Shown here one piece after another: positions 23,952 to 32,699 of a DNA stretch of 33,032 bases; the stretch's first letter is position 1, and each line of letters begins with the position of its first letter. Source of the DNA: Bacillota bacterium (GTDB lineage: Bacteria > Bacillota > UBA4882 > UBA8346); contig JAEYRN010000075.1 of NCBI GenBank assembly GCA_023435565.1, positions 1 to 33,032 on the forward strand. The letters run 5' to 3'. A model generated the notes under the pieces. That model did not search any database, was not told the origin of the DNA, and saw only the letters and a list, made by a program, of their open reading frames with translations. A program made the position numbers and the translations under genes.

Positions 23952-25709
23952 CTACCTTGGATGCTTTCTTTTATTGGGTTTCTTTTGTTCCTGCCGTGAC
24001 CGTTGGTGGTTTCGGGCAGTTTTATTTTCAGTAACTACTAAATTTTTTTGTTCCTCTTTGCGGCGGAGATCTTTCTCGACAAATAATTGTTCCCCAGTAA
24101 AAGGGTTAGAGCCGGTATAGTACATTAATGCCGAATAAGTAGAGGGTAGTGGGGTAAAGATTTGCACTTGTTCGGGACGGAGTTTTAACTCCTTGGCTGC
24201 GAATTTTTTAAGATTAGTCATGTCATCCCGGTCGCATCCAGGGTGAGCCGCAATCAAATAATAGGTTAGGAATTGTTTTTTACCGGCTTTACGATTTAAT
24301 TTATCAAACAAAGCGATAAAATCCCGAAGTTGATTCCTACCGGGTTTTCCCATCAACTTCAATACTTTCTCTTCGGTATGCTCCGGAGCGATCTTCATTT
24401 GCCCGGAGACATGATGCCGGATAATTTCCTCCAGATAAGGGATTCCAAATTGACGGTCCTCGAGAATTAAATCATAGCGGATTCCCGAAGCTACAAAGAC
24501 CTTTTTAATCCCAGGAATCTTTCGGATGCGTTTCAAGAGCTCAATCTGTCTTCTATGGCTTACCACCAAATTCTTACAAACATTTGGATGAAGGCAGCGT
24601 TTTCCGGTGCAGCTTCCTTTGGTTAGCTTATTTTGACATTCGATACCGTACATATTTGCGGTTGGTCCGCCCAGATCAAGGATATAGCCTTTAAAGTCGG
24701 GAAGTTGACTGATGGCGCGGGCTTCGGCCAAAATTGACTCTTCGCTCCGGCTGCGAATGGAACGGCCTTGGTGGACCGCAATTGAGCAAAAATTACATTC
24801 CCCATAGCAACCACGATGAGTATTAATTGAAAATCTTATCGTATCCAAAGCCCGGACTTCCCCATTTTTTTTATAAAAGGGATGGACGTCCCGTTGGTAA
24901 TCAAGATCATGAACCGCGGAAAGTTCATCTTCGGATAGATAAGAGGACGGCGGATTTTGAACTAAATATCGGCCGTCGTAAAGTTGGGTCAGGCCTCTGG
25001 CTGTCGAGGGGTCACTGTTACGATAGAAAAGGTGAAACATTTCAACCATTTTTTCCGGATCGGTTTTAACCTCATTATAGGATGGAAGCGGAAGATAGTC
25101 CGGAGGGGGTTCGGCGGCAATATGGCAAATTCCCCTTATTGATTGAACCGGGGCGCCATCGGCTAGTTTCTGCGCCAGTTTTAAAACAGTGGGTTCACCC
25201 ATTCCATAAACTATTAAATCAGCCTTCGCGTCAAAGAGGATCGAACGGCGAATTGAGTCATCCCAATAGTCGTAATGGGCAATTCTTCGTAGACTGGCCT
25301 CGATCCCACCTAGAACGATGGGTTTGGTATTTTTATAATAACGCCGGATTAGATTGGTATAAACGATTAAGGCCCGGTCCGGCCGGCGGTCATTAATGCC
25401 TCCGGGAGTAAAATCATCTTGACGGCGTCTTTTTTTGGAGGCGGTATAATTAGCTACCAATGAATCAACGCTACCGGAAGTCACTCCCCAAAATAAACAG
25501 GGTTCGCCGAGACGGGTAATATCCCGATCCGTTTCGGTATCGGGCTGAGCGATGATTCCAACCCGATAACCGGCGTTAAGTAAGACTTTTCCAATAACCG
25601 CGGCGCCGATATAGGGGCTGTCGATATAAGTATCGCCGGAGACCAAGATCACATCGAGCTTGTCCCAGCCAAGACGGTTCAATTCTTCACGAGTAGTTGG
25701 GAGAAACAT
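23952..25709 (-). CDS. ygiQ: YgiQ-family radical SAM protein (UPF0313)
   Basis: This encodes 585 residues. The N-terminal B12-binding-like region holds DVILVSGDTYIDSPYIGAAV, then EPCLFWGVTSGSVDSLVANY, and the family motif VLGGIEASLRRIAHYDYWDD. The radical SAM cluster is CYGECNFC with Cys 301, 305 and 308, followed by the family's RSRSEESILAEA. A second cysteine group, C-x6-C-x3-C-x6-C, follows within ECQNKLTKGSCTGKRCLHPN. The DUF3362-like C-terminal portion contains VQIFTPLPSTYSALMYYTG and a lysine-rich tail. The enzyme's reaction is still unknown. The ribosome binding site is poor. It heads the transcript with the two-component system. Confidence 0.92.
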   Translation of the reverse strand: MFLPTTREELNRLGWDKLDVILVSGDTYIDSPYIGAAVIGKVLLNAGYRVGIIAQPDTETDRDITRLGEPCLFWGVTSGSVDSLVANYTASKKRRRQDDFTPGGINDRRPDRALIVYTNLIRRYYKNTKPIVLGGIEASLRRIAHYDYWDDSIRRSILFDAKADLIVYGMGEPTVLKLAQKLADGAPVQSIRGICHIAAEPPPDYLPLPSYNEVKTDPEKMVEMFHLFYRNSDPSTARGLTQLYDGRYLVQNPPSSYLSEDELSAVHDLDYQRDVHPFYKKNGEVRALDTIRFSINTHRGCYGECNFCSIAVHQGRSIRSRSEESILAEARAISQLPDFKGYILDLGGPTANMYGIECQNKLTKGSCTGKRCLHPNVCKNLVVSHRRQIELLKRIRKIPGIKKVFVASGIRYDLILEDRQFGIPYLEEIIRHHVSGQMKIAPEHTEEKVLKLMGKPGRNQLRDFIALFDKLNRKAGKKQFLTYYLIAAHPGCDRDDMTNLKKFAAKELKLRPEQVQIFTPLPSTYSALMYYTGSNPFTGEQLFVEKDLRRKEEQKNLVVTENKTARNHQRSRQEQKKPNKRKHPR

Positions 25710-25865
25710 ACTTATATTATTGCTCTTTTACCGGGATTATGCAACTTTCAATTTTTTTTGGTCTTAGGCAGGGGAAAGAGGAAATATATAGAAAATATAA
25801 TTATTATGTGGCTTATTAAGCGTGAATTGGACGATGATAAGTCGCATAATGCGGGAGGTTTTGAT

Positions 25866-26426
25866 ATGTACTGTGCAAAATGCGGTAAAAGCTTTCAGGC
25901 TGATTTTAAGATGTGCCCTTATTGCAATAAGAAAGAAACTGCAACTGTGCCGGTGAAGGAAAATTTCGGCAACTACCGTGAACGGACACTGCTCCGGTTT
26001 TTTCAGTTCAAACAGGCCGATTTTTCATTAAGAATGGCTGCTATGATGATTGACCTTATTATTTTGATTATCCCATTCGTTCTCTTAATTATTTTTGCCA
26101 AGGGTATTGGGGTCATTTTAATTATTATTGTCGGTTGGGCTTATTATGCTTTGTTGGAAAGCTCGACTCTGCAGGGAACCATCGGAAAGTTTGCCCTAAA
26201 GCTAGAAGTTACCGATTTAGAAGGACAGCCGATTAATTTGCTCCAGTCCACCAAACGGTATTTTGCGCATTTTCTCTCAATATTGACTCTTGGAGCGGGT
26301 TTTATAATTTTGGCATTTAACGACAAAAAACAGGCGATTCATGATCTGCTTACCGATTGTATGGTTCTAGACGCAGTCCAACAAAATAAAAATGGTAATT
26401 CCCATACGATGGAGGAATTACAATAA
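25866..26426 (+). CDS. RDD-family membrane protein with N-terminal zinc ribbon
   Basis: This encodes 186 residues. The ATG at 25866 follows GGGAGG and opens directly with a zinc ribbon: C3-x-x-C6 and C17-x-x-C20. More upstream starts lack a ribosome binding site. The RDD domain begins at FSLRMAAMMIDLIILIIPFV, where the Arg and Asp that give the family its name are visible. A second helix pair and the motif TIGKFALKLEVTDLEGQPI follow. It closes with QAIHDLLTDCMVLD, typical of the family. RDD proteins are thought to be ion exchangers or membrane anchors, and the role here is unknown. Confidence 0.88.
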   Translation: MYCAKCGKSFQADFKMCPYCNKKETATVPVKENFGNYRERTLLRFFQFKQADFSLRMAAMMIDLIILIIPFVLLIIFAKGIGVILIIIVGWAYYALLESSTLQGTIGKFALKLEVTDLEGQPINLLQSTKRYFAHFLSILTLGAGFIILAFNDKKQAIHDLLTDCMVLDAVQQNKNGNSHTMEELQ

Positions 26427-26516
26427 ATGAAGATTTTAAATGCCAAGAGTTAAGGAGTTTGAAAGTTGAATACACCTGATAAAGATAAGGTGAGTCAGGA
26501 TAAGTATATGAATTTA

Positions 26517-26540
26517 AAAAAAGAGCTTTTGCTCTTTTTT
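26517..26540. terminator. Bidirectional terminator between the RDD and sod genes
   Basis: AAAAAAGAGC (26517-26526), loop TTTT, GCTCTTTTTT (26531-26540) is perfectly paired. On the minus strand it directly follows the stop codon of the superoxide dismutase gene, and on the plus strand it can end the RDD transcript. Confidence 0.8.
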
Positions 26541-27109
26541 TATCTTGTGTATAGGTTAACAACCCCGCATCCAAGCCGTTTTCCAGCGTCGCCCGCCGGT
26601 TGAGTTCTGTAATCATCCGGATTTTGATGAATAATGATTGACTTACCGATAATATCCATAACTTTGAATCGATCAGTAAAAAAACTCATTTCGGCCCGCC
26701 CGTTGTTTGAAAATAATACCGGAAAGTCTCCGGCATGATTGCCGTGGGGTTGATTGTCGGGATTCCAATGACCGCCGGCTGCCTGAAAGGGATCAAGCGG
26801 GTTGCCGATAGTGCAATCGCCGAATTCGTGTATATGAAACCCATGGGGGCCTATTGGATCTTGATTATCACGGGCTGGGCGATAAGTCGGGAGTCCTGAG
26901 ACAGCCGCTGATACCCGGGTTCCTCCTGGAACATCCCAAAAGTAAACATATCCATTAAGTTCCGGGTCCAAAGGTCCACCCTTAATTTCAGCTACAGCGA
27001 AGTTTACCGGAGTTTCCAGAAATGGCCAGACCATACCTCTGGCATAGGTTGGGGAATTATCAATAATCGGTTTTGGAGTTTTCTGTTTTTGGGCCCTCGT
27101 TTTTCTCAT
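26540..27109 (-). CDS. Cu/Zn superoxide dismutase family protein
   Basis: This encodes 189 residues from the ATG at 27109, which has GGTGGAG six bases upstream. A further ATG at 27163 has no good ribosome binding site. The copper and zinc ligand blocks are visible: GFHIHEFGDC with two His, GHWNPDNQPHGNHAGDFP with the zinc His residues and Asp, and IIIHQNPDDY with the fourth copper His. The disulfide Cys pair is in GDC and LGCGVVNL. The sequence therefore looks catalytically complete for superoxide dismutation. It lacks a signal peptide and opens with a basic stretch, so a cytoplasmic site is likely, unlike most bacterial SodC. A CHRD-like or non-enzymatic member is less likely given the full ligand set. 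Confidence 0.87.
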   Translation of the reverse strand: MRKTRAQKQKTPKPIIDNSPTYARGMVWPFLETPVNFAVAEIKGGPLDPELNGYVYFWDVPGGTRVSAAVSGLPTYRPARDNQDPIGPHGFHIHEFGDCTIGNPLDPFQAAGGHWNPDNQPHGNHAGDFPVLFSNNGRAEMSFFTDRFKVMDIIGKSIIIHQNPDDYRTQPAGDAGKRLGCGVVNLYTR

Positions 27110-27388
27110 CAACTTCTCCACCTTGTGAAAGATTATAGTTTCTGTTTTTTGTTCTTTAGTCATTATTATATGAGACTTAGGCGGAGAAGGTCTTTGTTGG
27201 GATTACTGATTTTGACATATTGTTTAGAGAAAAATTGACAAAAATAAGTTAACCATGTTAATATTAAACTATAAAGATTTCAGGTTTAATAAATTATGGA
27301 ACAAATTACTGCCATTTTCGTTTATAGATAGTGTTGCTTGATTTACCGAAGTTGAATTGTGACTTGCGGTAATAATTTTAAGGTATAT

Positions 27389-27415
27389 TTAGCACTCACC
27401 TAGGTAGAGTGCTAA
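27389..27415 (+). promoter_or_regulatory. CIRCE operator (HrcA binding site) of clpB
   Basis: TTAGCACTC (27389-27397), nine bases, GAGTGCTAA (27407-27415) is a perfect copy of the CIRCE element recognised by the heat-shock repressor HrcA. It lies 189 bases upstream of clpB, so clpB should be induced on heat shock. The rest of the spacer 27164-27604 holds a possible -10 box (TATATT, 27384-27389) overlapping the operator, and the repeat described at 27475-27550. Confidence 0.93.
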
Positions 27416-27474
27416 TAAAAAAGGTAGTTTCTAGGAGAATGAGTTTTTGAATCTTACCCGTGCTCAGCGAAGCG

Positions 27475-27550
27475 GTGCTCGTACTCGTAATCGGTTTTTA
27501 ATTTACAGCTTATCGATTACGATTACGAGCACGAGCACGAGCACGAGCAC
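27475..27550. repeat. Hexamer array and inverted repeat in the clpB leader
   Basis: From 27515 to 27550 the hexamer GAnnAC repeats six times without a gap: GATTAC twice, then GAGCAC four times. The segment 27475-27493 carries the reverse complement of three such units (GTGCTC, GTACTC, GTAATC), so the mRNA leader can fold into a long hairpin with a loop of about 20 bases. It ends about 40 bases before the ribosome binding site AAAGGAG. Copy number could vary by slippage. Confidence 0.75.
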
Positions 27551-27604
27551 AAAATTTTCAAATTTAATGCAACCTGTTTTCTTAATTGAAAGGAGTGGAC
27601 ATAT

Positions 27605-30208
27605 ATGGATCTCAATCGGATGACCGAAAAAACTCAGCAAGCATTAATGAACGCCCAAAATTTAGCAATGCGTGAGAATAATCAACAAATAGATGTGGAA
27701 CATTTACTTTACGCTTTATTGGAACAGGACGGCGGTTTGACGGGTTCGATATTAGCCAAGGCAGGCATTGAATTAGAAGAATTAACCCGCCGGGTCAAGG
27801 AAGAAATCGGACGATTACCCCGGGTATCCGGTTCTACGGGTGGCCCGGACCAATTTTATGTTACCGGACGTCTTAACCGGCTACTGGCTTTGGCTGAAGA
27901 TGAGGCCAAAAAGCTCAAAGACGAATATCTCTCCGTCGAGCACCTACTATTGGCGATGACGGAGGATAGTGGAGTAGCCGGGCGAATTTTAAAAGAACAT
28001 AACATTACCAAAGAAAAAATCGACAAGATTTTGAAAGAAATCCGGGGGAGTCAAAGGGTGACTTCACCTAATCCGGAGGCGACTTATGAGGTATTGGAAA
28101 AATATGGACGGGATTTAACCAAGCTTGCCGTCCAAAGTAAACTTGATCCGGTAATCGGCAGGGATGAAGAGATTCGCCGGGTGATTCAAGTATTATCCCG
28201 TCGGACGAAAAATAATCCGGTATTGATTGGGGAGCCTGGGGTCGGTAAAACAGCTATTGTAGAAGGATTGGCCCAACGGATCATCCGGGGGGATGTTCCG
28301 GACGGGTTAAAAAATAAACGAGTAGTCTCACTGGATATGGGAGCGTTAATCGCCGGAGCCAAGTACCGGGGAGAATTCGAGGAACGGCTGAAGGCGGTAT
28401 TAAAAGAAGTTCAGGATTCGGACGGTCAGGTTGTACTTTTCATTGATGAACTCCATACCGTGGTTGGCGCGGGTAGGACTGATGGGGCCATGGATGCCGG
28501 CAATCTTCTCAAACCGATGCTGGCAAGGGGGGAATTGCACTGCATTGGAGCTACTACTCTTGATGAATACCGGAAACATATTGAAAAGGATGCGGCTTTG
28601 GAGCGACGTTTTCAAACGGTATTGGTCGATCAGCCGACCGTGGAAGATACCATATCCATCTTGCGCGGTTTAAAAGAACGCTACGAAGTGCATCACGGGG
28701 TCCGGATTCGGGACGGGGCTTTGGTTTCGGCGGCAGTTTTATCACACCGTTATATTTCCGACCGCTTTCTCCCCGATAAAGCTATTGACCTGGTAGATGA
28801 AGCGGCAGCTAAACTGAGGACGGAAATCGACTCAATGCCTTCCGAATTGGATGAAATGCTTCGCCGTGTAATGCAGTTGGAGATTGAACGGGAGGCCCTA
28901 AGAAAAGAGACTGATGAAGCTTCGCGGGAACGGCTTAACCGGTTAGAGAAAGAACTGGCCGATCTGAAGCTTGAATCGGACGAGATTAAAGCCCGCTGGA
29001 ACTCGGAGAAGGAAGCGGTCCTAACCTTACGCCGGATTAGAGAGGAGATTGAAGCGACCAAAGCCGAGATCGAACGGGCTGAATTGCAATATGATCTAAA
29101 CCGGGCCGCTGAATTGAAATATGGTAAATTAACCGGTTTGGAAAAGAAGTTAAAAGAGGAAGAAAAGTCTTTATCAAATGATCAGGGAGTTTCGAGATTA
29201 ATCAAGGAAGAAGTGGATGAACAGGATATCGCAGATGTGGTTAGCCGCTGGACTGGGATTCCTGTGACCAAGTTGATGGAAGGCGAGGTCCAAAAATTGC
29301 TTCATCTCGAAGCAGAACTGCATCAGCGGGTGATCGGTCAGGATGAAGCGGTAACTGCAGTTGCTGAGGCGGTAATCCGGGCCCGTTCGGGGCTTAAGGA
29401 CCCGAACCGTCCGATTGGTTCCTTTATTTTCCTAGGCCCTACCGGCGTTGGGAAAACCGAACTGGCTAGGGCTTTGGCTGAATTTCTCTTTGATGATGAG
29501 AACACGATGATCAGGATCGACATGTCAGAGTATCAGGAAAAACATACGGTAGCCAGGTTAATCGGAGCACCCCCCGGTTATGTTGGTTATGAGGAGGGGG
29601 GCCAACTAACCGAGGCGGTCCGGCGCAGACCTTATGCGGTTATTCTTTTTGATGAAATTGAAAAGGCCCATTACGATGTCTTCAATTTGATGCTTCAGAT
29701 ACTGGATGACGGCAGGCTTACTGACGGTCAGGGGCGGACGGTTGATTTTAAAAATACAGTGGTAATTATGACTTCCAATGTGGGGAGTCAAAAAATACTT
29801 GAGTATAAAGGAGCTTTTAACGGAGCAGGTTACGATTCCATGAAAAAAGCGGTTCTGGAGGAGATGCGCCGGAGTTTTAGACCGGAGTTCTTGAACCGGA
29901 TTGACGAAATTATCGTCTTCCATGCCCTGGACGAAGAGCATTTGAAGGAGATTGTCGAAATCCATCTCGATCGAGTACGGAAGAGATTGGAAGATCGCCA
30001 TATCAGTTTGGAATTGACTGACACAGCAAAGAGTCATTTGGTGAGAGCCGGATATGAACCGGCTTACGGGGCCAGACCTTTGAAACGGGCGATTCAGAAG
30101 GAAGTAGAGACGCCTTTGGGACGGTTGTTGCTCCAAGGTGAAGTACGGGATGGGCAGAGAGTTAAAGTGGATTATGAAAAGGATAAAGGGTTGGTGTTTA
30201 AAAATTAA
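27605..30208 (+). CDS. clpB: ATP-dependent disaggregase ClpB (Hsp100)
   Basis: This encodes 867 residues, as usual for ClpB. An N-terminal Clp-N repeat domain (1-145) is followed by nucleotide-binding domain 1 with Walker A GEPGVGKT near 209, Walker B VVLFIDE near 277 and GATTLDEYRKHIEKDAAL. The coiled-coil middle domain runs over about 400-530 (EREALRKETDEASRERL). Domain 2 has Walker A GPTGVGKT near 611 and the ClpB motif PGYVGYEEGGQLTEAVRR. It ends with KAIDLVDEAAA-type sensor elements and ARPLKRAIQKEVE. ClpB works with DnaK to dissolve protein aggregates in the cytoplasm. It is not ClpC, as no UVR motif is seen. It has a strong AAAGGAG box and a CIRCE operator. Confidence 0.97.
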   Translation: MDLNRMTEKTQQALMNAQNLAMRENNQQIDVEHLLYALLEQDGGLTGSILAKAGIELEELTRRVKEEIGRLPRVSGSTGGPDQFYVTGRLNRLLALAEDEAKKLKDEYLSVEHLLLAMTEDSGVAGRILKEHNITKEKIDKILKEIRGSQRVTSPNPEATYEVLEKYGRDLTKLAVQSKLDPVIGRDEEIRRVIQVLSRRTKNNPVLIGEPGVGKTAIVEGLAQRIIRGDVPDGLKNKRVVSLDMGALIAGAKYRGEFEERLKAVLKEVQDSDGQVVLFIDELHTVVGAGRTDGAMDAGNLLKPMLARGELHCIGATTLDEYRKHIEKDAALERRFQTVLVDQPTVEDTISILRGLKERYEVHHGVRIRDGALVSAAVLSHRYISDRFLPDKAIDLVDEAAAKLRTEIDSMPSELDEMLRRVMQLEIEREALRKETDEASRERLNRLEKELADLKLESDEIKARWNSEKEAVLTLRRIREEIEATKAEIERAELQYDLNRAAELKYGKLTGLEKKLKEEEKSLSNDQGVSRLIKEEVDEQDIADVVSRWTGIPVTKLMEGEVQKLLHLEAELHQRVIGQDEAVTAVAEAVIRARSGLKDPNRPIGSFIFLGPTGVGKTELARALAEFLFDDENTMIRIDMSEYQEKHTVARLIGAPPGYVGYEEGGQLTEAVRRRPYAVILFDEIEKAHYDVFNLMLQILDDGRLTDGQGRTVDFKNTVVIMTSNVGSQKILEYKGAFNGAGYDSMKKAVLEEMRRSFRPEFLNRIDEIIVFHALDEEHLKEIVEIHLDRVRKRLEDRHISLELTDTAKSHLVRAGYEPAYGARPLKRAIQKEVETPLGRLLLQGEVRDGQRVKVDYEKDKGLVFKN

Positions 30209-30285
30209 ATTTCCGTTAATTAAAAGGTAGAGTGGGTAAAATGAAGAAGTATACAGCGGATTAATTAACTAACGGAGCGGTAACG

Positions 30286-30885
30286 ATGAACTTGAAAGTG
30301 GATCCAAGGGCGCGGGGTTTAATCTTTGATATTGATGGAACATTAATTGATACCATGCCTATTCATTTCCGGGCTTGGCAGGAAGTGGCCGGCAAATTTG
30401 ATTTTGAGTACCCAGAGTCGCTATTTTACAAATTGGCCGGGATGCCGACCGGTGATATTATTATTTATATCAATGAAAATCAAGGAAAGGCCCTGGATCC
30501 CGATGAGATTGTCAAAGCTAAAAACGAAGCTTATTTACGGCTAAACCGGGCAATCCGTGTTATTGAGCCGGTTATAAAAATTGTCGAGGAGAATCATGGT
30601 AAAATACCAATGGCGCTTGGGACCGGCGAATACCGTGATGTTGCTTTGGTTAATCTCAAGGTGACTGGCATTGATCATTATTTCGACAAGCTAGTTTCCG
30701 CAGATGATGTTATTAATTCCAAACCACATCCGGAAACATTTCTAAAATGCGCTCAGTTAATGAATGTCCCGCCGGAAACTTGCCAGGTTTTTGAAGATGG
30801 GGAGGCCGGACTGGAAGCAGCCGGACGGGCGAGAATGATAGTTACGGATGTGAGGCCATTCATAAATAAAGATGTTTCAGATTAA
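30286..30885 (+). CDS. HAD-superfamily phosphatase/phosphomutase (YqaB-like)
   Basis: This encodes 199 residues with the HAD motif I FDIDGTLIDTMP (nucleophile Asp 15, acid Asp 17), motif II in MALGTGEYRD, motif III Lys in SKPHPETFL, and motif IV VFEDGEAGLEAA. The alpha-helical cap after motif I contains YKLAGMPTGDIII. The pattern is nearest to the beta-phosphoglucomutase / fructose-1-phosphatase YqaB branch, so a sugar phosphate is the likely substrate. Which one cannot be told. It begins 78 bases after clpB, with no terminator seen between, and is followed by a strong terminator, so partial co-expression with clpB is possible. Confidence 0.87.
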   Translation: MNLKVDPRARGLIFDIDGTLIDTMPIHFRAWQEVAGKFDFEYPESLFYKLAGMPTGDIIIYINENQGKALDPDEIVKAKNEAYLRLNRAIRVIEPVIKIVEENHGKIPMALGTGEYRDVALVNLKVTGIDHYFDKLVSADDVINSKPHPETFLKCAQLMNVPPETCQVFEDGEAGLEAAGRARMIVTDVRPFINKDVSD

Positions 30886-30909
30886 CGTTTAAATTAGGGA
30901 GTAAGTTTA

Positions 30910-30936
30910 AAGGGCGTATTGGTTACGCCCTTTTTT
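30910..30936 (+). terminator. Terminator of the HAD phosphatase gene
   Basis: AAGGGCGTA (30910-30918) and TACGCCCTT (30924-30932) are perfectly paired around a five-base loop, with six T at 30931-30936. The rest of the spacer to 31068 shows nothing recognisable. Confidence 0.85.
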
Positions 30937-31068
30937 ATATTTTGGACAGCTTCACGGGTCGGTGGGGTATTATCTGACCTGATCTTAAGCTGTTCAAATA
31001 GAGTCTCTAAGTTTTGGGCTTGATTGATTAAGTCTGTTGAATGTTATTGTGTCATTTCGTACTTTTGG

Positions 31069-31890
31069 TTACGTTGAAGATTGGTATTTTGCAATCGTTT
31101 TATCATATGTATCCGGGTTGAACCTAGTTAAAAAATCAATCTTCTTAGCGTCTTTACCGATTAAAATCCGGGGAGCCTTGGTTTGAATTCCTTTGATAAT
31201 TGTTCGGGCCGCTTCCTCAGGAGTAGTTTTAAAGGCAGCTTCCATTTTACGGACACCCCGTTCGAATTTTTCGGGGCTGATTTTATAATCGGCTTTGGAA
31301 TTCCGGGCGATATTGGTTTTAACTCCACCGGGGAAAACCACAATAACAGAAATGTTGCTATTATAATATTCCTGGCGTAACGCTTCGGTAAAACCGCGTA
31401 CTCCGAATTTACTTGCGCAATAAGCTGCCTGGCCCGGAATGCCCATCAATCCATAAACGCTGGAGATATTAACGATAGTAGCTTCGGGCCTTTGAAGCAG
31501 ATAAGGTAAAAAAGTTTTGGTAATATAAATAACGCCCCAGAGATTAATATTAATGGTCCATTCCAGGGTATCATAGGTTAATTCATGTACTCTTCCGGAA
31601 GATGAGACTCCAGCGTTATTAATAACCAGATCAACTGTTCCGAAATCTGAGATTACTTGCGCGGTAAAAACGTCAATTTCCTCTTTTTGTGATACATCGA
31701 GTTGATAAAGGTTAATTTTTCCTTTATCATTTTGAACTTTTAACAATTGTTTTGTTTCATTCAGACCTTTCAAATTAATGTCACAAAGCGCTAGTTTTGC
31801 TCCAGCTGAGGCTAATTGTATGGCCAAAGCTCTTCCAATTCCCGATCCCGCTCCGGTAACCACTGCCACTTTTCCATTTAAATCTTTCAT
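31069..31890 (-). CDS. Short-chain dehydrogenase/reductase (classical SDR)
   Basis: This encodes 273 residues from the ATG at 31890, which has TAGGAG upstream. The NAD(P)-binding TGAGSGIG is at 12-19, the acidic CDIN after strand 2 (D37) favours NAD(H), the structural NNAG is at 91-94, the catalytic Ser is near 143, and YCASK gives Tyr 157 and Lys 161. The C-terminal half (VVFPGGVKTNIARNSK, AARTIIKGIQTKAPRILIGKDAKKIDF) resembles the SDRs of the lipid or fatty-alcohol type that are often under TetR control. The substrate is unknown. The TetR gene lies directly upstream on the same strand, with an 18-base palindrome between them. Confidence 0.9.
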   Translation of the reverse strand: MKDLNGKVAVVTGAGSGIGRALAIQLASAGAKLALCDINLKGLNETKQLLKVQNDKGKINLYQLDVSQKEEIDVFTAQVISDFGTVDLVINNAGVSSSGRVHELTYDTLEWTININLWGVIYITKTFLPYLLQRPEATIVNISSVYGLMGIPGQAAYCASKFGVRGFTEALRQEYYNSNISVIVVFPGGVKTNIARNSKADYKISPEKFERGVRKMEAAFKTTPEEAARTIIKGIQTKAPRILIGKDAKKIDFLTRFNPDTYDKTIAKYQSST

Positions 31891-31999
31891 ATGATCACTC
31901 CTATTTTTTATAGGCGGTTTCAAAATTGCATTTTTTATTAGCAAATCTATAGATTATGAAACTCGCCATTAATAAATAGTATGTCGAAAATATGATTCA

Positions 32000-32017
32000 C
32001 TATACCGATCGGTATAG
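32000..32017. promoter_or_regulatory. TetR-type operator, perfect 18-base palindrome
   Basis: CTATACCGATCGGTATAG is fully self-complementary. It sits 110 bases upstream of the SDR gene and just after the TetR stop codon, where the neighbouring TetR repressor would block SDR transcription. Confidence 0.8.
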
Positions 32018-32022
32018 AAATT

Positions 32023-32595
32023 TTAGGCAAATATTCCGAACATGAATTGATGAACAGCTTGAGCGGCGATTCTTTCGTCTAAATCAAGATAACCGTTTAA
32101 AGCAAAACCGATATAGGTATTGATAGTTCCCAAGAAAGTGGCGGCATATGCCAGGTGTCGGCCTTGCATGTTACCGTGATGAACTGCGGCTTGCCGGAAA
32201 AGATTTTCTAATAATTGGTGTTGTAGTTCGTTTAGAGGACGAATCAGGCGGTTGGTTTCGCTCTCCGAAGGGGCAAAATAGACGGCGAGTTGTAACCGGT
32301 AAAAGACGGGGTTATTATCAGCAAAATTAAAATAGGCTAAGGTTAGTTTGTTCAATGTAACCGAGAGGTCCCCGGAATAAACCATTGTCTCACGGACGCT
32401 TTCCAGTAGCTGATTTCCGTATTCCTTTATGATTGCTTCCAGGATACCTTTCTTGCAACCGAAGTAATGATAGAGAGTTGGTTTGGTGACTTTTGCCGTG
32501 AGGGCAATTTCTTGAACTCCCACCGATTCATAGCCACTGGCTGAAAAAAGGTTGAGCGCCGTATCTAGAATTGTGTTACGGGTTGAAGTTGTCAT
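32023..32595 (-). CDS. TetR/AcrR-family transcriptional repressor
   Basis: This encodes 190 residues. The N-terminal HTH is typical: RNTILDTALNLFSASGYESV, VQEIALTAKVTKPTLYHYF and CKKGILEAIIKEYG. The rest is a helical ligand-binding and dimerisation domain with no metal site. It precedes the SDR gene and very likely controls it through the perfect operator at 32000-32017. A second, less perfect copy in its own upstream region (32620-32636) suggests autorepression. The ligand is unknown; a hydrophobic compound would fit the family. The ATG at 32595 has no strong ribosome binding site, consistent with low expression. Confidence 0.92.
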   Translation of the reverse strand: MTTSTRNTILDTALNLFSASGYESVGVQEIALTAKVTKPTLYHYFGCKKGILEAIIKEYGNQLLESVRETMVYSGDLSVTLNKLTLAYFNFADNNPVFYRLQLAVYFAPSESETNRLIRPLNELQHQLLENLFRQAAVHHGNMQGRHLAYAATFLGTINTYIGFALNGYLDLDERIAAQAVHQFMFGIFA

Positions 32596-32619
32596 AAGAA
32601 CAGTCTTGACTAAAGGGAG

Positions 32620-32636
32620 CTATACTATTCGGTAAG
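32620..32636. promoter_or_regulatory. Second, imperfect TetR operator upstream of the repressor
   Basis: CTATACTATTCGGTAAG shares CTATAC, TCGGTA and the closing AG with the perfect operator but is one base shorter. It lies 25 bases before the TetR start and covers the likely -10 region, as expected for autorepression. Confidence 0.5.
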
Positions 32637-32699
32637 TTTATTAAAGAATGGAGCTTAATTTTGAGGGAAGAATATGCTGGGAAAAATGATTGTTTAAAC

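Noticed and set aside
25758..25865. Longer N-terminus for the RDD protein from an upstream TTG or ATG
   Set aside because: The ATG at 25866 has GGGAGG at proper spacing and begins exactly at the zinc ribbon. The extra residues look non-coding.
26466..26603. A 45-codon frame from TTG after AAGGAG, running through the terminator into the sod gene
   Set aside because: It crosses a perfect bidirectional terminator and the antisense of a real gene. The composition after the terminator is just the complement of sod codons.
27475..27550. Repeat array as a CRISPR
   Set aside because: The unit is a gapless six-base tandem without spacers, and no cas genes are nearby.
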